Program-made: the position numbers and the translations under genes
The notes under the pieces: generated by a model
Told to the model about the DNA's origin: nothing
The model's database searches: none
The model's input: the letters and a program-made list of their open reading frames with translations, nothing else
From: Epiperipatus broadwayi
Taxonomy: Eukaryota; Onychophora; Udeonychophora; Euonychophora; Peripatidae
Assembly (NCBI GenBank): GCA_028023455.1
Contig: JAQFVV010000056.1
Coordinates: 186,001-250,000, forward strand
Direction: 5' to 3'
Length of the DNA: 64,000 bases
Part shown: in pieces, positions 1 through 12,914 of the stretch
How positions within the stretch are numbered: position 1 is the stretch's first letter
Layout of the letters: each line of letters starts with the position of its first letter

Positions 1-3000
1 GCATGCAAGAATAATATAAATATAAAAATAGAGAAATAATTTAATTTCCATATTGTTTAAAAATAAAAAAAATAAAACAAATGAATGAGTAGAATTATTA
101 GAATAAAATATCATTAAAAAAATGTTCCATAATATTTGTTAATAATAAAATTTTGACTTTGCAGCTGAAGGTCACGTGGTATGGAAAAATTATATTGATT
201 ACATCAGTAGATTGATTCCACAGCTGGTTTGTCAGAATATTAAAATTTAATAAAAGATAATTTTTATTGGTTTTTAAATGAATTGTATGTGGATGAAAAA
301 TTGTGAGATAAAACAGAGATCGAGATGTCATTCAGGGGCTGTTTTAAATATATGTGTGGCTGAATCTTAAAAGTTCTTTAATAAAAAGGAATTTTTTAAA
401 ACTTTATATTTTCTAAAAAAAATAAAAGTATGTTTTTTAAAACCATTATTTTAAATCATCTTGTAATGAAGAAGAGCTAAAAGAAAGATAATCTGTTTTC
501 TGACAGTTTTTCATTACAATTGAGGCATTAAAATTACGGTAAAATGTTTGAAGAAAATACAGCATCTCATATTTCATTTACTTTTGATCTATTCATTTTT
601 CTTTATTTAGAAGTAAAATTTAAATTATTAAGTATTGTTATGGCTAAAGACTTTATTGCACTAAACTATAGTATATCTCCTATCAAATTAAAAATACACA
701 TGAAAAAGAAATTAAAAAAAAGGACACTCAAACATTTTAAAATATTAAAATGGAAATGCATTAGCGTCTTTATAAATTAGAAGTGACATTAAATTTAATA
801 TTATGATATATACATTTAAATATGCTGTTAACAAAATAATGTTTCAGAGGAAAATATGTATTTTAAAATACTAATTCTCATTTATACCAGTAGTATGAAA
901 AGAATTTGTTTGGAAGTAAAGCTTTAAAAGAATTTAAAAATATTATTAATGAACTTCTCATGGTCAAATACATGTTTCGTTATAGTTACCAGTACTTATA
1001 AGTAACTTTATGACCGTTGATCTTAGCACATAAACCAAGGAGTGTCCTTAATTATAAACAAAGTCTACTCTTATGTTTAAAAAAATAAATAAAAGGAAAT
1101 TTGTTTAGAAAAGAAATACATTTTTAAATATTAAGAAACGTTTAAAAAAAAGAGCACTATTTTAAAAAATGTGTTTATCTAAGGAAGAACAGTGAAAGTT
1201 AACTAAAAATATATATTATAATTATTCCGCATTTGAACCTAGGATTATAAATATAAAGTGTGTTCAGCTGAAGAATTTATTTTGTTTCATGCCGGCTTAA
1301 TCTTATTATTTAAATTTTTTTTTTTAAAAATTGTTTTAACAAAAATATTATTAATGAATTATTGAACATTTTCGTTTGGAAATGATTGCCATGTATATAA
1401 ATGTATTAATTGAAGCTTCGAATTCAGATAGATATCTTAACCTGGATAAATTGTCTACACATTATGAAATGGAAAAATCATCACGAAGCCGAAATATGAA
1501 CTTGAATTAATGTATTATTATTATTATTTATGGTCTGTTTTATTGGTTTAAAAAAAGAATGAAACCATAAAAATATTTATGCTATTATTTTTTTTGTAAC
1601 ACTTTTTGCATAAATATACAGGTAAACTAGGGTTATAATTTTAAAATGAAATAGGTTTATTTGAATGAACAAATGTTTTTTGCCATTCTTAAGTAGATTT
1701 AGTTTATTTAGTAAGCATTACACTAGCTAGTTCTATTTAATAATTTCATTTATAGAGATTTAAATATCACAGTCTGTTTTTCATATAAATGGGATGTTTT
1801 ACTCAATTTTTATTTTAAATTTACTAAAGAAGTTTATCAGAGAATATCCATTCATTTGTTTTATGAATGTTATATTAATAATAATTACAAATATTTTATA
1901 TTCATCGAGAAGTAAATATTCTTGCATTTAATTTACAATTTTAAAAGTCCACTAGTCACTATATTTTAGTATTTTATTTTGTTATGTGTGCATTGTGCCT
2001 TGCCTAGAATTTTATATGCATTTGAGTTTAAAGTATTTTCTACAGTAGTCATTTGACACATAGTTTGCTTTGTTGTTTCAAACATTGGATATACATTTTG
2101 TATTTTATAAATTTCTTGGAAATAACTTAGTTTAAGTGAAGTATATATCTTACTATTAGTTAGAATTGTTAGCCTCAAGAGTTAGGCTTAGTTTATAATT
2201 TTTGAATATGCCTTATGGAGTAGAAAAAATCCTCCATCCTTATTGTATTGTATTTCCATGATGTGATAGTGCTTGTCCCCAAAAAGAGGGTATTGTATTG
2301 TATTTTTTCAGTGATGACAATCACATTTATAAGCATTGGAAATCCCATGAGAGGATTGTGCTTTTCTGCTGCATATTTCCTGTTCCCAGATACACTGTAG
2401 ATGAATTCCAGGTATCTTCGTTTCTGCCTCAAAGTTAGGTATTTTTGAAAGACACATTTTTTTCCAGCTCTGAGGAGCTTGGTATTTTTATATTTTGCCT
2501 ATCATTCATGATAACTTAATGCTAATTCCACCACAGTAGGTGATGTTGCATTTGTTTTAGATTTGTGATGACAAGATATGCTTGTTTGAGGAAATTTATT
2601 TCTTCAGGTAGTTGTAGCTAATTTAAGGCTCATAGGTATATCAATGTTTGAATTGTGTTGCTATGATAGTTTTATCAGGCACAAGATAACCAACAATAAG
2701 TTATATTTATTTTAAAGCATGTTAAATATGCATATGGTATAAGTGGCAATTCACACATAATAATTTAATATTTTCATCCAGAATTTCGCTGCTGGATTTG
2801 TAAGTCTGTTACATCATTATCTTTAAAACATTGAGGGAATAATTTTATGTGGACTAAAGTTATTTTACAAAAAATATAACTGACCTCTGATGAATGATTG
2901 TCCCATACACTTAAGTTAGTTTAATTTTAGTATTAGCTTAATCTAATTTAAAGATATATCTAGCTGTGATATTAGTTATATCCATGAAACTAGTGATGAT

Positions 3001-4434
3001 ATTTTCAAAAGTATTGTTGAATATGCATACTCCAACTTAGCGTTTGTTAAGTTGAGGAGTATAAAATTAAGCTTAGGGTTTTCAATATAAACATAGTTCT
3101 GTGTGTTATTCTGATTAGTAGATGACACAATAATGTTATTAATTAGTCTAATAAAGAAGAATAGTAGTGTTCTTATTAATTACATATGATAATTAAAGTT
3201 TAAAATATTCATTTTTGATAAAAATGTAATTATTAAAGGAAAGTAACAGCGAATAACCTTGGTCTGTTATTAAGTGTATTAGTATAAATTAAATAAAACT
3301 GTTAGAGTCCAAATAATTATATAAAATCTTAGTGTGGTATTGGCACTGTTTGTATTCTACTACATTTATAAACATTTCTTCTCATTATTAATAAATTAAA
3401 TTATTATTATTTCAAAAGTTTTGTTTGTTTGTTTTACTTTTATATGAAAATATATTATTGTCTTGGGTTCCAAGTTCACAAAATATTAAAATTTTAAAGT
3501 TATTGAATCTTCACTTCAGAAATTCACAAGGATATTCTAAGTTAATTAAATATAGTTGATATTGTCTTGAAAATTAAAAAACTATGTTAAAATAAATGAT
3601 TCTCACATTGAATCATAAATACAGATAATTGCATTATAGCAGATACATAATTAAATACTTAGTTAAAAGTTTTTTTAAAAAAAAAAATTATCAGTACATC
3701 TTTCAGACTAAAGATTATGCAATATCAGATTAACAATATTAGTACTTCAGAATAATATTTGAATTAATATTATTTTAAAAGCTGCACCTTGTCTTGTATT
3801 TACTGTACATCATCTATCATCATCTTAAATCTTATATATTTAAAGAATTCTAATTCATTTGCATTTGAGGTCTTTAGTGGTTGTCTGTGAGTATGGAAAG
3901 GCATAAAAAGTACCCTTGCTCTTTTCTCTGCTCAAGTAATATCTTAGATAATAGGCCACTATTAGTTTAAATTTAAATTGATTCATTAAATTTTGGTGAA
4001 TTAATATGTTTTGTTTATTATTTTAAGATTGAACATCTTATAATTATTTTATGGTCAGCTAAGATGTCACTTATTTATCTATTAATCACAGTAATTCTTT
4101 GTTAGGCAACTTAACTTAAACTTTAATTTTACACAAGAGTTTTAGTTTTAAAATCCCTGAGGGTATTTACTCTTGTTGTTTAGTAAATATAATTCTGTAA
4201 GATAATATTTTAAAGTAAAGCATCATAGGTCTTATTCAGAGAGCATATGATTTATTGGTAAGACTAATCTGGTAAGCATTGAATAGTGATTTAGATAATC
4301 TTTTGTATGGTTTATTAAAAGATTAATATGCTGTAGTAGTTATAGTTCATCAGTATTGGATTTGATCTTTACTTGATTATACATCTCTGGATCATCATCT
4401 CTTGTCTTTAAATTTATTGTAACCCCACTGAGCC
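1..4434. other. A+T-rich DNA without a recognisable gene
   Basis: No open frame here looks like a conserved protein. The short frames present (60-80 codons) have the composition expected of A+T-rich chance frames. A slightly richer stretch at about 1970-2440 has two adjacent minus-strand open frames that I could not match to any family. Probably intergenic or intronic. Confidence 0.6.
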
Positions 4435-4975
4435 ATGTCGTTTAGAGTCTCTAATTTATATTTTATTTCATTTCATTTCAATTTTATTCCATTTCTTTTC
4501 ATGTCATTTCTCATATCTTTCTATCATCTCAGCCCTTTAAAACATTTGTTAAGAATATCTTTTCCATCATCTCATTTCATTTCCCTCTCCTTTATTTCAT
4601 CTTCTTCTTACATCTCTCTATTTCATATCTTTCCCATCATCTCATTTCTTTTCTCTCTCTATTACATATATCATTTCTGTTATTTTTCCCATTTATTTTC
4701 CCTATCAATTCTTTTCTTTTCCATCATTTATCTTTATCATTATCATTACCCCATTTCATTATTAATTCTTATCTCTTTCTCTTCCCCTCTCTCATTTCTT
4801 TATTAGCATTATTTCTTTCTCTTTCTCTCTCCTTCTCTTTCTCACACCCCCTTCTTATTAGTACGTTATATTTTACTTCCATTTTATAATTTTCTCCCTT
4901 TACTCTCTTCCTCTTTTATCTCTTTTTCTTCTTCTTCTTTTCTCTCTTTCTCTAGCTCTCATTCTATCAGGTTAC
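4435..4975. repeat. Pyrimidine-rich low-complexity tract
   Basis: About 540 bases in which the plus strand is nearly all C and T, built from drifting TTTCATTTC, TCTCTTTC and CTTCTTCTT runs, ending in a short (AT)n. The serine/phenylalanine-rich 123-codon frame across it is a composition artefact. Long polypurine/polypyrimidine tracts can adopt triplex (H-DNA) form, but nothing shows that this one does. Confidence 0.85.
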
Positions 4976-5733
4976 AATATATATATATATATCCTATTGA
5001 CATTAAAAAAATACATAATCATTCAGTCTACCTCATTATGTATGGCTGCACATACAGACTGTTACAAAACAAAGCTTATAAGCGGTGCATTGGATCCAAC
5101 CACAAAAAAGAAGCAAATAAGGAGAGACAATAAATAGGCCCATTAATAACCTATGTTAGAAAGCAACCCTATATAGATAGGCATCGGAAGAAAAGTCATT
5201 TTATTCAATGCAAAATATCAAGAACTGTGACTATCTCAAGCGGAAATCAAAAAAATAAACGACTGGACCGAACATATTGTATTAACTTTGCAAGATATAT
5301 AAATATCTAGAATCCCTATATACAGTGCTATATATATATATTTTACTTTCAGCTGCGTATGACAGAATCTACAAGAAAACTGCTAACAAATAATGCACAC
5401 ACACATCGTGTCAAGTACCCATATATAAATAATTTTTAAAAAATATTCAGAGGATTCTTAATGATTACATATAACAAAATATAAAATCAAATCTAGCTCA
5501 TCTAAATCTAAATCTTTTGTCTATTAAAATTTCTCATTAGAAGTAACTTGGATTGCAAATAACAATCGAAAAAGTGGTGAGGGGAATAAAAACTTAATTT
5601 TCTTTCAAATAAACTTTTTTAAAAATTTTAAGATGGAAAAAACTTTAAGAAACCAACTAGTTTACATTATAAGAACTAAAGCTACCAGGCTATCAAATAC
5701 AATAGAGGTTAAAATAGAAACATTAAGAATAAT
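4976..5733. other. Unassigned, less A+T-rich stretch
   Basis: Begins with a short (AT)n. The segment 5020-5350 is less A+T-rich than its flanks and reads like an old repeat, but I could match it neither to a family nor to another copy in this window. Confidence 0.4.
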
Positions 5734-5833
5734 AATCTTTTCAACATATACGTGTTCAAGTGTATCAGTGTTATGAGATAGTGTGGAGAGTGGTGGGCCG
5801 TGTGAAAGTCTGTGCTCATATACCCTATATATT
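5734..5833 (+). repeat. Solitary diverged copy of the 471-bp fold-back unit
   Basis: This 100-bp stretch matches the right arm of the large inverted repeat near 57.2 kb in order and orientation. Shared blocks include ATCTTTTCAACATAT, GTGTATCAGTGTTA, GTGGAGAGTGGTGGG and GTGTGAAAGTCTGTGCTCAT. It shows that the unit is dispersed rather than confined to the palindrome. Both edges fade into unrelated A+T-rich sequence. Confidence 0.8.
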
Positions 5834-8399
5834 ACAAAAAGTATAATAATATCAACAACAAAAAAGTTTATAAAACATTTCATTACTTATCGTAATATTT
5901 GCATATTATATAATTTGGAATTATTTTCATACTCTTATTTATGCATACATGTGTATATCTTATGCAATTATTTTATTTAATTAGAAAACATTTATTTTTA
6001 TAACTGTTTTTCTATATTAATTTCGGATAGTGTCGTATTCTAAAAGAATTCAAGGAATGAGTGATTTACCTGTGTGTATTTATCTACCAATGTATAGTAT
6101 GAAATGTGAAGAAGAGCTCTGGAAAAGAAGTTGCTCTTGATATGTTCTATGTTTGTAGGGATGGAAGATATTTTCCCATAGTATATTCTTAGGTATTTTG
6201 TCATGAGTAGAGTATATTCTAGATTGTATACATATGTGTTATGAAATGATATTTTATGAAGTTAAGTGATATTTTCACCATTGTTCTGGTGGTGAGACAA
6301 GTTCCACACCAATAGTGTATTTCAGACTTAGATAGTTGTTGTTTGATTTATTAGTTAAAGAGTTTATTTGCTCCTCATGTGCTTAAATTTCTCTTGAATA
6401 TGTATTTTTGTATTATCATGGAAACACAGCTCTATGTAATTCAGTTAGTGGTGGATAAATAAATAGTCATATTGAATATTAAAGTAGATATAGTATTGTA
6501 TTTGTTGGTTGGTCTATGACATTGTCCAGAATAAAACACATTTAATAATTCATAAGTAACATGACAATATGTAAAAATATTGATTTTATTATTATTATAG
6601 CATAAGATGGCCCATACGCGTAATGCAAATAATATCGCAAATATAAAAGTATAAGACTGTAAAACATATATCGGAAAATAATTATTGTAAATCATATCAT
6701 ATTAATTCAATGCAAGTTTAAACCATTAAACCATCAGAGTGATTATTATTTATTTTATTTTGAATGCGTGAAAGACTTAGATATTCAAAGGGATTATTTA
6801 AGTAAGCTGGTTAAAGCTACTCTTTTGGCAGCCAAGTTTATTAAGTTGCTTTATTCTAATAATTAAAAGTGTAACCTCTCAAAATTGTATATTATGCCCA
6901 AAATATAATAATTGTTTATTCAGTGTTGTTTGCTGATAAAATGTTTAGATAGCCTAGATATATTCAAAGTCAGAATATTAAGATATTGTTTATTTATTAA
7001 TTTATGTGTTTAAACGTCTAATTAATGTGTTCAAATATGTAACAGAAATGACTTCAAACTTAGATTAGCAAATTTGTTTGTGAATTTAGACATCAGGACA
7101 AACAGTCCATTGTGAATTGGCTATGTTAATTGAATTTTAATTGTAAATAAATGCTTTTTTTATTTATTCAAAATAGTGTCTCGAGTTATTCTTATAGGCA
7201 TTCGTATTCTAGTTTCCACATCTCATACATTTATTACAAAATAAGTAAATTATTTTAAACTTTGATAATAAATATCGTGAAATTGATAATGTTGTCTCCT
7301 TGATCCAAACATTACATGAAATAGTTTATCATTTGGTAAGCTTATAACAAGATTGCATAGTTAGTTTATTATTAGATGATGATGTGAGATTAAAAGATAC
7401 CCTATTTCCTTCATTATCTAATTGCTAGCCCAGTAAAACATTATTCAATTTATTTCATTATATTTTTATTATAATTTAGAGTTATAAATTACTGGCTAAT
7501 ATAGTTTCTTTAATCTAACTGTGTTATAGATTCCCTGAGATCTGATTTTATATTCTTAGATTAACATTAATTTAGCTATTTAGATTAGGATGTGCAAAAT
7601 AATAGAGTTATTTAGTGTTATGCTTTTCTTTTCTGTCAAAGTTATATTGAGCTAATATAGAGTATATTTAGATGAGGTAAGAGATCAAATTGAAATTATA
7701 TTTCATTAGTTTGAACAAATAAACTCTCCTGGCCTCCATCATTTAGTTGATTAATAAATAAGGCATGTATTTTATTTAATGGTTCATAGTATTTCTTCCT
7801 TCATTTATTTATATTCTATATGTTATGGACTTCCTGTAACCTCCCACTGAGTTAAGCTACAAGACAAACATAAGTAGAAGAGTTTCAATATTAATTCTAA
7901 ACCAAATAAAGTATTAAATTATTTTATTCATTAATAGAATTGGCACCCTGGGCATATGCTCATGTAATGTATAGGAATGGTGTTGTGTGTGTAGGTTACA
8001 ATACATACACATTATTAGATTTAAAAAAATAATACAAAACTAATCAAAGAATTCCACAATAAGTATTTTCAATAGCATTCAGTGATTATACTATTATTAA
8101 AAACATTTACAATAAAACAGAAAATACATCTCACTAGTGATTAGAGCAGTGATGGGCTAGTGACAAAGCAACTGCGAAAATGTCTGATGAGGTAATTTTT
8201 TTATCTCACTGTTTTATTGTTTCTAATTTGTTTATTAAAATTTCTTGCATTATTATTGTAAAGATAAGTGCACCATAGTGCATATAGTATAAGTGTTGTC
8301 CTTCTTATTTCTGCAAAGAAGACATTTGGAAAAGACTATAATTGAACTTATATTGACATACTTTTTCTGATAAATTTTTGGAATGTAAGATCAAATCTA
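5834..8399. other. A+T-rich DNA without a recognisable gene
   Basis: Nothing conserved is seen on either strand. A strong-looking start codon followed at once by a splice-donor-like sequence lies at 8180-8197 (see findings) but has no supporting second exon. Confidence 0.55.
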
Positions 8400-8635
8400 T
8401 TATATGCTACTACACTCGAAGAATACATGTTTTTGGTTCTCTTCTGATCTATGACACAACTCACATATAGTGTCAATGTTAAGAATATTTCTCTTATATC
8501 TCATAAAATATAATGATGTTAATGACAACATTTTTATTTTGAGTAGAAAATCAAAAAATTTGGGCTTGAGTATCCAATATTTAAATCTACATATTAACTG
8601 CTTATTATCAATGCCTAGCATTGGCAAGTCTAAGG
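8400..8635 (-). pseudogene. Non-LTR retrotransposon fragment, C-terminal zinc-binding (zf-RVT-like) part
   Basis: A 75-codon minus-strand frame ends in ICELCHRSEENQKHVFFEC. This fits the C-x2-C-x8-H-x4-C zinc-binding motif found downstream of the reverse transcriptase in many LINE-type ORF2 proteins. The preceding residues, with FDFLLKIK and YKRNILNIDT, fit the usual lead-in. The catalytic core, the endonuclease and the 3' end are absent, so it is a dead scrap. Its upstream edge abuts a long (TA)n tract. The clade cannot be told from so short a piece. Confidence 0.7.
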
Positions 8636-8648
8636 TATAATTTGTGTT

Positions 8649-8650
<2 letters not shown>

Positions 8651-8727
<77 letters not shown>
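8651..8727. repeat. (TA)n microsatellite, about 77 bp
   Basis: Uninterrupted TA dinucleotides directly next to the truncated edge of the non-LTR fragment. Likely to be length-polymorphic and prone to assembly error. Confidence 0.95.
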
Positions 8728-8729
<2 letters not shown>

Positions 8730-9414
8730 CAGTAGTGCTATTTGTCTTGTGAAAAAGTTATGTTAGGGTTAGATATTGATTTAATAGATTCTAAAATTTT
8801 ATGCAGATATTCTGTGTATGGAGGAGGTTTGTCTGTACATGTTACTTTAACAGTGGCTTCTAAATGTGGATATATTCTTGGAGTGGATGATGTAAGATTA
8901 ATAGCTTTTTGTACTGTAAATACATGAATAGAATATAGTCCTAATCCATTTAGGTTGCTATAATACTGCTATTTGCCTGAATGAGATAGCCACTATTTTC
9001 TTCCCCATAAATTTTCTTCACAATGAATAAATCTTTGATGTAAAAAAATTTGTGACAACTATAATCAATGTATAATAAGTGATTTTTGTAATAATCAGCA
9101 TGTTTATGACTGACACTTTCAACTATAGAGAAATATATGATTTTGAGAGGGAGAATATGGTCTGTTTTGTTGTTTGAATTAGTTTGTTTTGTATTTGCCT
9201 TGCATAGCATGTAACTCACATGAAAGAAGAATCCTAAATAGGCTATAGGTTTACCCTGAAATACATTTGAATGTGTTTTGGCTATATGTATACCATCCAT
9301 GTACATGTTTCATCAAGGTTAAATTCTAGTTTATAGGTGCAAGTGTATTCATGTAATATTTCAGTTCATGTTTAAAAACTGTTATATGATCCACGAAGGC
9401 TATGCAGCTACATT
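8728..9414. other. Unassigned stretch with two open frames
   Basis: A 61-codon plus frame (8742-8927) and a 118-codon minus frame (8950-9306) lie here. The plus frame contains YGGGLSVHVTLTVAS. It vaguely recalls RNA 3'-phosphate cyclase-like proteins, but the likeness is too short to trust. The minus frame is long for this base composition but matches nothing I know. Both may be parts of an old element. Confidence 0.3.
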
Positions 9415-9500
9415 ACAGCCAAATGTGATATTATATAGATCCCTGGGAGCCGTTTTTACAGCCAAATGTGATATTATATAGAGCCCTGGGAGCCGTTTTT
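9415..9500. repeat. Two tandem copies of a 43-bp unit
   Basis: The unit begins ACAGCCAAATGTGATATT and ends GGGAGCCGTTTTT. The copies at 9415-9457 and 9458-9500 differ at only one or two positions, so the duplication is recent. Confidence 0.9.
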
Positions 9501-9950
9501 TAATGTTATTAAGTAGTGGGTTTATGCACGTGGCGAATAGCAATGCACTAAGCACTCTTTTAGTCCTTTCCCTATGAGAGAAGTTTTAAGTTTTGTTTTC
9601 ATATATGTTATTTTAACAAATTTTAGTTATTTAACTGATAATATCAAATTTATCGTACTATATTCTGCTTGACCTTCCTGTAAATGATTATAATTAACAT
9701 GCAAGTCAATTAATTAGAAATTCAATGTATTGTGTACAAAAATATAAAACACTATCAATATTTTACTAAAATTACTTTCGGCTATTTTAGAAATAGTTAA
9801 AAGGCTAAAGTATAAAAAAAGTTCGAAAACAGACAGCGATTATTTAAGTCATTTTCCAATTTCCAGATCATATTATTTTTCAACACAATTTCTGATCAAT
9901 TGTATAATTAACAATCTGTAAATTAAATTTCACCAGTTTATATAAAAGGA
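9501..9950. other. A+T-rich spacer
   Basis: No gene or clear repeat is seen. Confidence 0.6.
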
Positions 9951-10175
9951 GGCTTCGAAATAAATAAAATCAATGTTCAACAGATTTGTTTGCCTAAAGA
10001 TATTGTTGTGAATGGCAACAATGCTGAGGAAATGGATAATTATATTTACTTAGGTCAATTAACATTATTTTACAGCAAATGGATATAAAAGGAAGAGTAA
10101 AAATGCCTTTGGTAAAATTCTCGTATAGCCAGCCTCACATTGAAAACAAAAGATAAGATTCAAATCAATATATTT
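9951..10175 (+). pseudogene. Non-LTR retrotransposon RT fragment (RTE-like)
   Basis: A plus-strand frame reads through KDIVVNGNNAEEMDNYIYLG, the strongly conserved segment just after the catalytic core in RTE-like LINE reverse transcriptases. Families usually have (V)NG...EEVD.Y.YLGQ here. After a frameshift, a second frame contains QMDIKGRVKM, which fits the following helix (normally D.KRRI..A...F). No catalytic YxDD box remains. The fragment was broken by indels and flanked by A+T-rich DNA. Assignment to RTE is by motif recall, not alignment. Confidence 0.75.
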
Positions 10176-11458
10176 TAACTATTAATTTTAAAAAAAATAA
10201 ATAAATTATTTAAAATAAATATAAAAAAAGTGCGATAACATAAATGAGGGGAGGGGATATATTCATTCTATTTTACATTTGTACGCATTATTTAGTGATG
10301 TTGGCTGGGTTTAATTTATATTATTTAAAGATCGAATTTAAACATGCCATAAAAAATAGAAAGTTATGCAAATTATTCTGCATTAATTATGTTTATTCTA
10401 AATAACTTGCTGTCAAAAACAAAACAATGAGTAATATTGAACAATTGTTTATAAATTACATTTATTGTTTTTACATTTGGAAAGTTAGTTTTCAGTTCAC
10501 ATAAAGAAACTAAAATCATTTAATTATATCACACTAAGATTTTTTTCATTCAGACCTGGAAAAGGTTTTTAAATTTCACAATGAGATTTTATATTACAAT
10601 TCATTTCAGAAAATTTTCTTTACTTTAAAATTATATTCATATCATAAGGAAGAAAATCATGTGATGTTTGATCTTTTAAGCTTGGGTCAACACAACATTG
10701 TTTTCAATAAATCAAACTATTTTTTAACTGTTTTTTTATTACTCATCTGGAATAGATTGAAAAATGAAAATCTTTTATAAAAATTTCAATTAAGTAATAT
10801 TGTAATTCATGTAAATATTAATCCTTGTTCAGAAATACTTCAACAACTTTAAATTAGAACTAGCAAACTGTAACAGACTTCGAAAATGGTTTAGATCTTA
10901 TTAAAATCAGTAAGTAGATAAGTGATATTCAACAATAAATTGCAAAAACGATAGCTGATACAAAGAAAAGCAGCAATTCACCATAAATTTTTTATTGAAA
11001 CAGATCACTGCAATGAAGAAAAAAGGAATATGATTTTTTTTAAAAAATGATCCATTAAGAAAATTTGAATATCTCCCATTTGAAAAAAAGGGAAAGTGAT
11101 ATAACATAATATATAAATAATTGTGAATTAGCAAGAAAAGCTACAGAAGAAATATCAAAAATATAAAACAACATTTTAGTATTAGAAGAAAAGTTGTTTC
11201 AACAATAAGAAAAAAAAGAAATTTTATTAAAAAGAGAAATAACATCATGAAATGTGTGAAGAGTTCTATAAAACATTATAAAGCAAACAAAAAAAATCCT
11301 ATACAATTATTACAACTGCAAAATTACCTATTATTTTACATGAAAAAGTGAACATGTAACTAAATTTATAGAGGAAAAAAGCTCCAGGAAGTAATGGAAA
11401 TATTATTGATATTTTTTTTAAATGAAAATAAAAGAAAAATTGAGTACTCATATATTAA
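10176..11458. other. A+T-rich DNA without a recognisable gene
   Basis: Only chance-like frames are present. No element was recognised. Confidence 0.6.
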
Positions 11459-11690
11459 ACCTGCAATGTATTAGACCTGCTATGCCTTTTCACATTTGTA
11501 TCAATCCACTAACAACTTTCTAATCTTGTGATCTGACTGAATAATGTGTACACTGGAATTTTTACAAACTTAAAATGATAAATTCATCAAAACTGACCAC
11601 GTGTACATGATATTTTTTCAAGATTTACAAAGTTGTTAGTGGACTGAATACATATATGAAAAGATGTAACAACTCTAATATGTGACATTA
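11459..11690. mobile_element. Fold-back MITE related to the ISXO2/Merlin elements
   Basis: Inverted arms at 11486-11519 and 11629-11663 share CTTTTCA and CCACTAACAACTTT. The outer left sequence, with ACCTGC, CTATGCC and TTTTCACATT, matches the terminal sequence of the two ISXO2/Merlin relics at 12.0-12.9 and 21.0-21.9 kb. This looks like a short non-autonomous derivative that kept only termini. The exact ends and the target duplication were not resolved. Confidence 0.5.
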
Positions 11691-12010
11691 ACTGCACCAG
11701 ACTAAATCTGAAAAAGTACATTTTTTTTCTTTTTCCTGTGTCATAGCATTGGCCAAGAAGCGAACCTGGGACAACTAACAATACTAAAAATATAATTTCA
11801 CCCAAAAAATATTAAATATGACACAGCATTATGCACTTTACAAATGTCACTTTCAATATGATATTTACACCTGTCATGAAATTACAAAGCAATCACTAAA
11901 GCAAAATTGGCAAAAAACAAAAAAATTATAATGCTAAAGTATCTAAAATATTATAGCATGTCTAAATATTATATCTAAAATATAATGTCTATATCTGGCA
12001 TGAATACTTA

Positions 12011-12914
12011 CTGTTTAATATACAACAGGAATTGTTACAATAAAACAATCATTTGTCTGTTCTACTTTATTTTAAGTGGATAAAATTTTGTTCCAAAATG
12101 GAGGCTTAAAGTGGTTTTTTTTTCAAAATGGAGATATACTTATCATATGAAATTGGTCACAACCAAAAGCTCATAATTCAGCAGTTTTATAGGCTTTCCA
12201 ACAGTCCAAATAAATTGTTGATTCCTCTTCCACATTTTGTTTAATGGCTTCCATCAGAGTTGCTACTGTTCTGTCATGAATTCTCATGATGAAACACTCA
12301 CCAGTCTCCCTGCACAAGCCACCAAACATCTACTGTTCTAGAAAAATTCATACAGCTTGATTTTTTAATTTTTGTGAAAAGATTCTCATCAATTTCTATG
12401 ATTTTGTTAGGGCCTCCAATTTTACATTTTTCTCACCCTATGATCACAGTGGCACAAATTTCCTGCATTTAGGTATTCCAACCTATTGTAGTTTCATCTG
12501 CTAAACCAAGCTCCATTTCCCCCTATTCTATGGATATTAATTTGCAAGCCCAGTTGTAAATAAATCACATCACTATCAAAAATTAAATTCTGGAACTCTC
12601 CAACCATTAGACCTTATGAAGACCTATTTTATTATTATATCCTCGAATGTTACAATGCCATTGCTTGCCAAAAATGTGGATGTACTCGACAACATTGATC
12701 TTAGTAGCAAATGAAAAAGTAAATCAGCACTGAAGTAAAAAAAACCCTTGAGAACTTGTCCTAACAAAATTTGGACAATAAATGAAAGTGTAAATTTATC
12801 ACATGACATTATTGAACAAGAACAGATAAGATCATGTGGTTTATTGATGGGATCACAAAGTTAGACATTTATCATGAATGTGAAAAGGTATAGCATGTCT
12901 CCTGCATTGCAGGT
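12011..12914 (-). pseudogene. ISXO2-like (IS1595/Merlin superfamily) transposase relic
   Basis: Read on the minus strand, broken frames give GGPNKIIEIDENLF followed by a basic KIKK patch. This is the hallmark GGP...EIDE segment of ISXO2-like DDE transposases, with the first catalytic Asp inside EIDE. Further on comes STIYLDCWKAYKT, matching the second catalytic block (normally I-S-D-x-W-x-AY). Here the Asp is kept. Several stops and shifts interrupt the frame. The termini are imperfect inverted repeats built on CCTG...CAGGA at both ends. It is homologous over about 900 bp to 21.02-21.93 kb, in opposite orientation. In Merlin elements this enzyme moves DNA by cut-and-paste. This copy cannot do so. 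Confidence 0.8.

Noticed and set aside
4435-4806. 123-codon plus-strand ORF
   Set aside because: Ser/Phe/Ile/Leu-rich translation of the pyrimidine tract; a composition artefact.
8742-8927. Possible RNA 3'-terminal phosphate cyclase-like peptide
   Set aside because: Similarity is limited to about 20 residues around GGGLSVHVTLTVAS, with no second conserved block and no splice context.
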